Origin: Bacteroidetes bacterium QS_8_68_15 | GTDB taxonomy: Bacteria > Bacteroidota > Rhodothermia > Rhodothermales > Salinibacteraceae | Reading direction: 5' to 3' | DNA: 13,922 nt | Assembly: GCA_003023245.1 (NCBI GenBank) | Contig: PXTR01000015.1 | Coordinates: 1-13,922 of the forward strand | In this document: in pieces, positions 11,973-13,922 of the stretch | Layout: every line of letters begins with the position of its first letter | Position numbering within the stretch: position 1 is the stretch's first letter | Notes under the pieces: generated by a model | Told to the model about the DNA's origin: nothing | What the model saw: the letters and a program-made list of their open reading frames with translations, nothing else | The model's database searches: none | Position numbers and translations under genes: made by a program

Positions 11973-13922
11973 CTACGCCTCCTCGAACCGTTCCGCCAGC
12001 ACCTCGGGCGTGAGCCGCAGGAGCGTAGGCCGCCCGGTCGGGTCGGCGTACGGCATTTCGCAGTCGAAGAGCGCGCGCACGAGCGCCTGCGCTTCCGGCG
12101 GGGCCAGGTGCGCATCGGAGCCGACGGCGCCACGCCGGGCGAGACTTTTGGCCAAACGGTCGGAGCGTTCGTCGCCGCGAGCGGCGCCCAGCGCGCGGTA
12201 TTCGTCCAGCACGTCTTCCAACAGCGCTTGCGCTTCCCCGCGCGCCCCGGCGGGCCGGCCCTGCACCGCCACGGTGCGTCCCGAAAACCGCTTCAGGTCG
12301 AAGCCCATGCGCCGCAGCTCCGGCAGCAGCTCCTCGAATAGCTCCACGTCGGCGGCGGGCAGCTCAACGGTTTCAGGAAAGAGCACCTGCTGCGAGGGGT
12401 GGTCGGTGTCGCTTTCGACGTGGCGGCGCGCCCGTTCGTAGAGCACGCGCCGGTGCGCCGCCGGGGCGTCGACGACCACGAGGCGGCCCTCCTGCGGCAC
12501 CGCCACGAAGCGCCCGCCCACCGGCCAGCACGGCGGCGCGTCGCGTTCCTCCTCCTCCCCCCCCGACGCGGCCTTCTCCGCCGAAGCGTCCGGCGGCGAC
12601 GCCGGCTCGTCTTTTTCCTCTTCCCCTCGTTCGAGCGGAGCATAGAGCCGTTCCGAAAGGTCCCCCGCCGGCCGTCCTGCGGACGCGCCCCCCTCACTCG
12701 GCATCGGCGCAGTGGACCCGGCCTCATCGCCTCCTCCCCCGAAGTCGGCGCGCGGCGGAGGAGAACGGTCGCCCCCTGCTCCGCCTGCCGACCGGTCTCC
12801 CGCGTCGTTGGAACCGGAAAAATTCGCCTTGGAGATGTCCGCGCCGGAAAAGCCCGTCTCGTCCACGTCGGCGCTCGGGAAGCGACGGCCGCCCCCGTCG
12901 AACTGCGGTGCGTCGAGCTCGCCTTCGGAGAGGGCCTCGCGTACGGCGGAGCGCAGGAGGCCGTAGACGCCGCTTTTGTCTTCGAACTTGACCTCCGCTT
13001 TGGTCGGATGCACGTTCGCGTCCACACGCGCCGGGTCGAGCGACAAAAAGAGCGCAAAGAACGGAAAATCGCCGTCGTCGAGGAGCGCACCGTACGCCGC
13101 CTTGACCGCATGAGCGAGGTAGCGGTTCTCCACGTAGCGCCCGTTGACGAAGAGAAACTGCTCACGCCGGCTGCGGCTGCGGCTGCGGCCCGGCGCACCG
13201 ACGAAGCCCTGCACCGACAGGTAGCTCGCCTCGTCCTCCACGCGGCGCAGGTCGTCCGCGCGGTCTTCGCCCAAGAGGACGCCGATGCGGTGCTCGAGCC
13301 TCGCGGCGAAATCGTCTCCGGTCGCCTGCTCCACGCGGTACACCTCGTTGCCGTTGTGCACGAGACGAAACGCCACGCTCGGATGCGCGAGGGCCTGCTG
13401 CTGGAAGGTTTCGACGAGATGCTTAAACTCCGTCGCGTCGGTTTTGAGAAAGCTGCGGCGCGCCGGCACGTTGAAAAACAGGTTCCTCACTGCCACCGAT
13501 GTGCCCGGCGGCGTGGCGCAGGGGGCCGCTTCGGTCCGTTCGCCCCCCTCGACGCGCACGCGCATTCCCGCCGCGTCGCCGGGCCGCTTCGTCTTGAGTT
13601 CCACCTGCGCGATGGCCCCGATGGAGGCGAGCGCCTCCCCGCGAAAGCCCAGCGTCTGAATGCGCTGAAGATCGCTGGCGGCGCGCACCTTGCTGGTGGC
13701 ATGGCGCTGGAAGCAGCGCTCGGCATCTTCCGCGCTCATCCCGCAGCCGTCGTCGACGACCTGCACGAGCGCGCGCCCGGCCTTTTTGACGATCAGTTCG
13801 ACCTCCTCGGCCCCCGCGTCGAGCGCGTTTTCGAGCAGCTCTTTGGCCACCGACGCCGGACGCTGGACCACCTCGCCGGCGGCGATCTTGTTGGCCAGCG
13901 TCTCAGGCAGGACCGAGATGAG
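11973..13922 (-). CDS. mutL: DNA mismatch repair protein MutL, 5'-partial
   Basis: Couples MutS mismatch recognition to strand incision and excision. The frame is open to the window edge: LISVLPETLANKIAAGEV, so only a few N-terminal residues are missing and 649 are visible; the GTG at 13871 is internal. GHKL ATPase motifs are ELLENALDAG, VVDDGCGMS, TLGFRGEALASI and GTSVAVRNLFFNVPARR; FVNGRYVENRYL and DANVHPTKAEVKFED follow. A Gly/Ser/Pro/Glu-rich linker of about 135 residues (roughly 12945-12540) joins the C-terminal dimerisation domain. There the usual DQHA-x2-E-x4-E endonuclease motif is replaced by DAPAAHRRVLYE (12474-12436), lacking the His and first Glu, and the terminal CPHGRP motif reads ADPTGRP. 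Nicking activity is therefore doubtful. The 6-bp repeat at 13167-13190 encodes an RSRSRSR stretch. Stop TAG at 11975-11973. Confidence 0.95.
   Translation of the reverse strand, partial: LISVLPETLANKIAAGEVVQRPASVAKELLENALDAGAEEVELIVKKAGRALVQVVDDGCGMSAEDAERCFQRHATSKVRAASDLQRIQTLGFRGEALASIGAIAQVELKTKRPGDAAGMRVRVEGGERTEAAPCATPPGTSVAVRNLFFNVPARRSFLKTDATEFKHLVETFQQQALAHPSVAFRLVHNGNEVYRVEQATGDDFAARLEHRIGVLLGEDRADDLRRVEDEASYLSVQGFVGAPGRSRSRSRREQFLFVNGRYVENRYLAHAVKAAYGALLDDGDFPFFALFLSLDPARVDANVHPTKAEVKFEDKSGVYGLLRSAVREALSEGELDAPQFDGGGRRFPSADVDETGFSGADISKANFSGSNDAGDRSAGGAGGDRSPPPRADFGGGGDEAGSTAPMPSEGGASAGRPAGDLSERLYAPLERGEEEKDEPASPPDASAEKAASGGEEEERDAPPCWPVGGRFVAVPQEGRLVVVDAPAAHRRVLYERARRHVESDTDHPSQQVLFPETVELPAADVELFEELLPELRRMGFDLKRFSGRTVAVQGRPAGARGEAQALLEDVLDEYRALGAARGDERSDRLAKSLARRGAVGSDAHLAPPEAQALVRALFDCEMPYADPTGRPTLLRLTPEVLAERFEEA

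Noticed and set aside
13167..13190. Six-base tandem repeat in mutL encoding Arg-Ser units
   Set aside because: Short and in a surface loop of the protein; ordinary codon-level microsatellite, not reported as a separate finding.

Overview
This is GC-rich DNA from a bacterium that is most likely a member of the Bacteroidota/Rhodothermota, close to Salinibacter-type halophiles. The clues are the family content (DUF5687 membrane protein beside an ABC ATPase, two DUF4252 proteins, a DUF1206 membrane protein), acid-rich proteins such as the cold-shock protein, and weak or absent Shine-Dalgarno sequences. The taxon is an inference from family content, not a database match.

Left part (1-1958): a chain of broken genes. 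Phosphoglycerate kinase (pgk) enters from the left edge and loses its C-terminus near base 1015. From there the sequence is an inverted copy of the gene's own 5' part (arms 122-198 and 1000-1076, 77 bp, one mismatch). Directly after it comes the C-terminal end of an MscS-type mechanosensitive channel with no start, then a probable terminator hairpin, then the first ~93 codons of a DUF5687 membrane protein that stops short. The intact ABC ATPase that normally partners DUF5687 follows at 1958.

Middle part, + strand (1958-7674): ABC transporter ATPase, an alpha/beta-hydrolase lipase, a frameshifted DUF922 lipoprotein with an HExxH motif, an HD-domain dNTPase-like phosphohydrolase, and a tandem pair of exported DUF4252 proteins, the second a lipoprotein. 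A near-perfect palindrome at 7715-7738 separates this block from the convergent minus-strand block.

Right part, - strand (13922 down to 7773): mutL (5' end just cut by the window edge), a DUF1206 membrane protein, tilS, hpt, and a CspA-type cold-shock gene. tilS followed by hpt is a widely conserved order linking tRNA-Ile lysidine synthesis with purine salvage.

The most unusual layer is between the genes. Several spacers carry short degenerate, low-complexity repeats lying tight against stop or start codons, in some cases as inverted pairs bracketing the spacer. One of these repeat types, an 8-bp unit, also occurs in frame inside tilS. I saw no CRISPR array, tRNA, rRNA, transposase or recognisable defence system.
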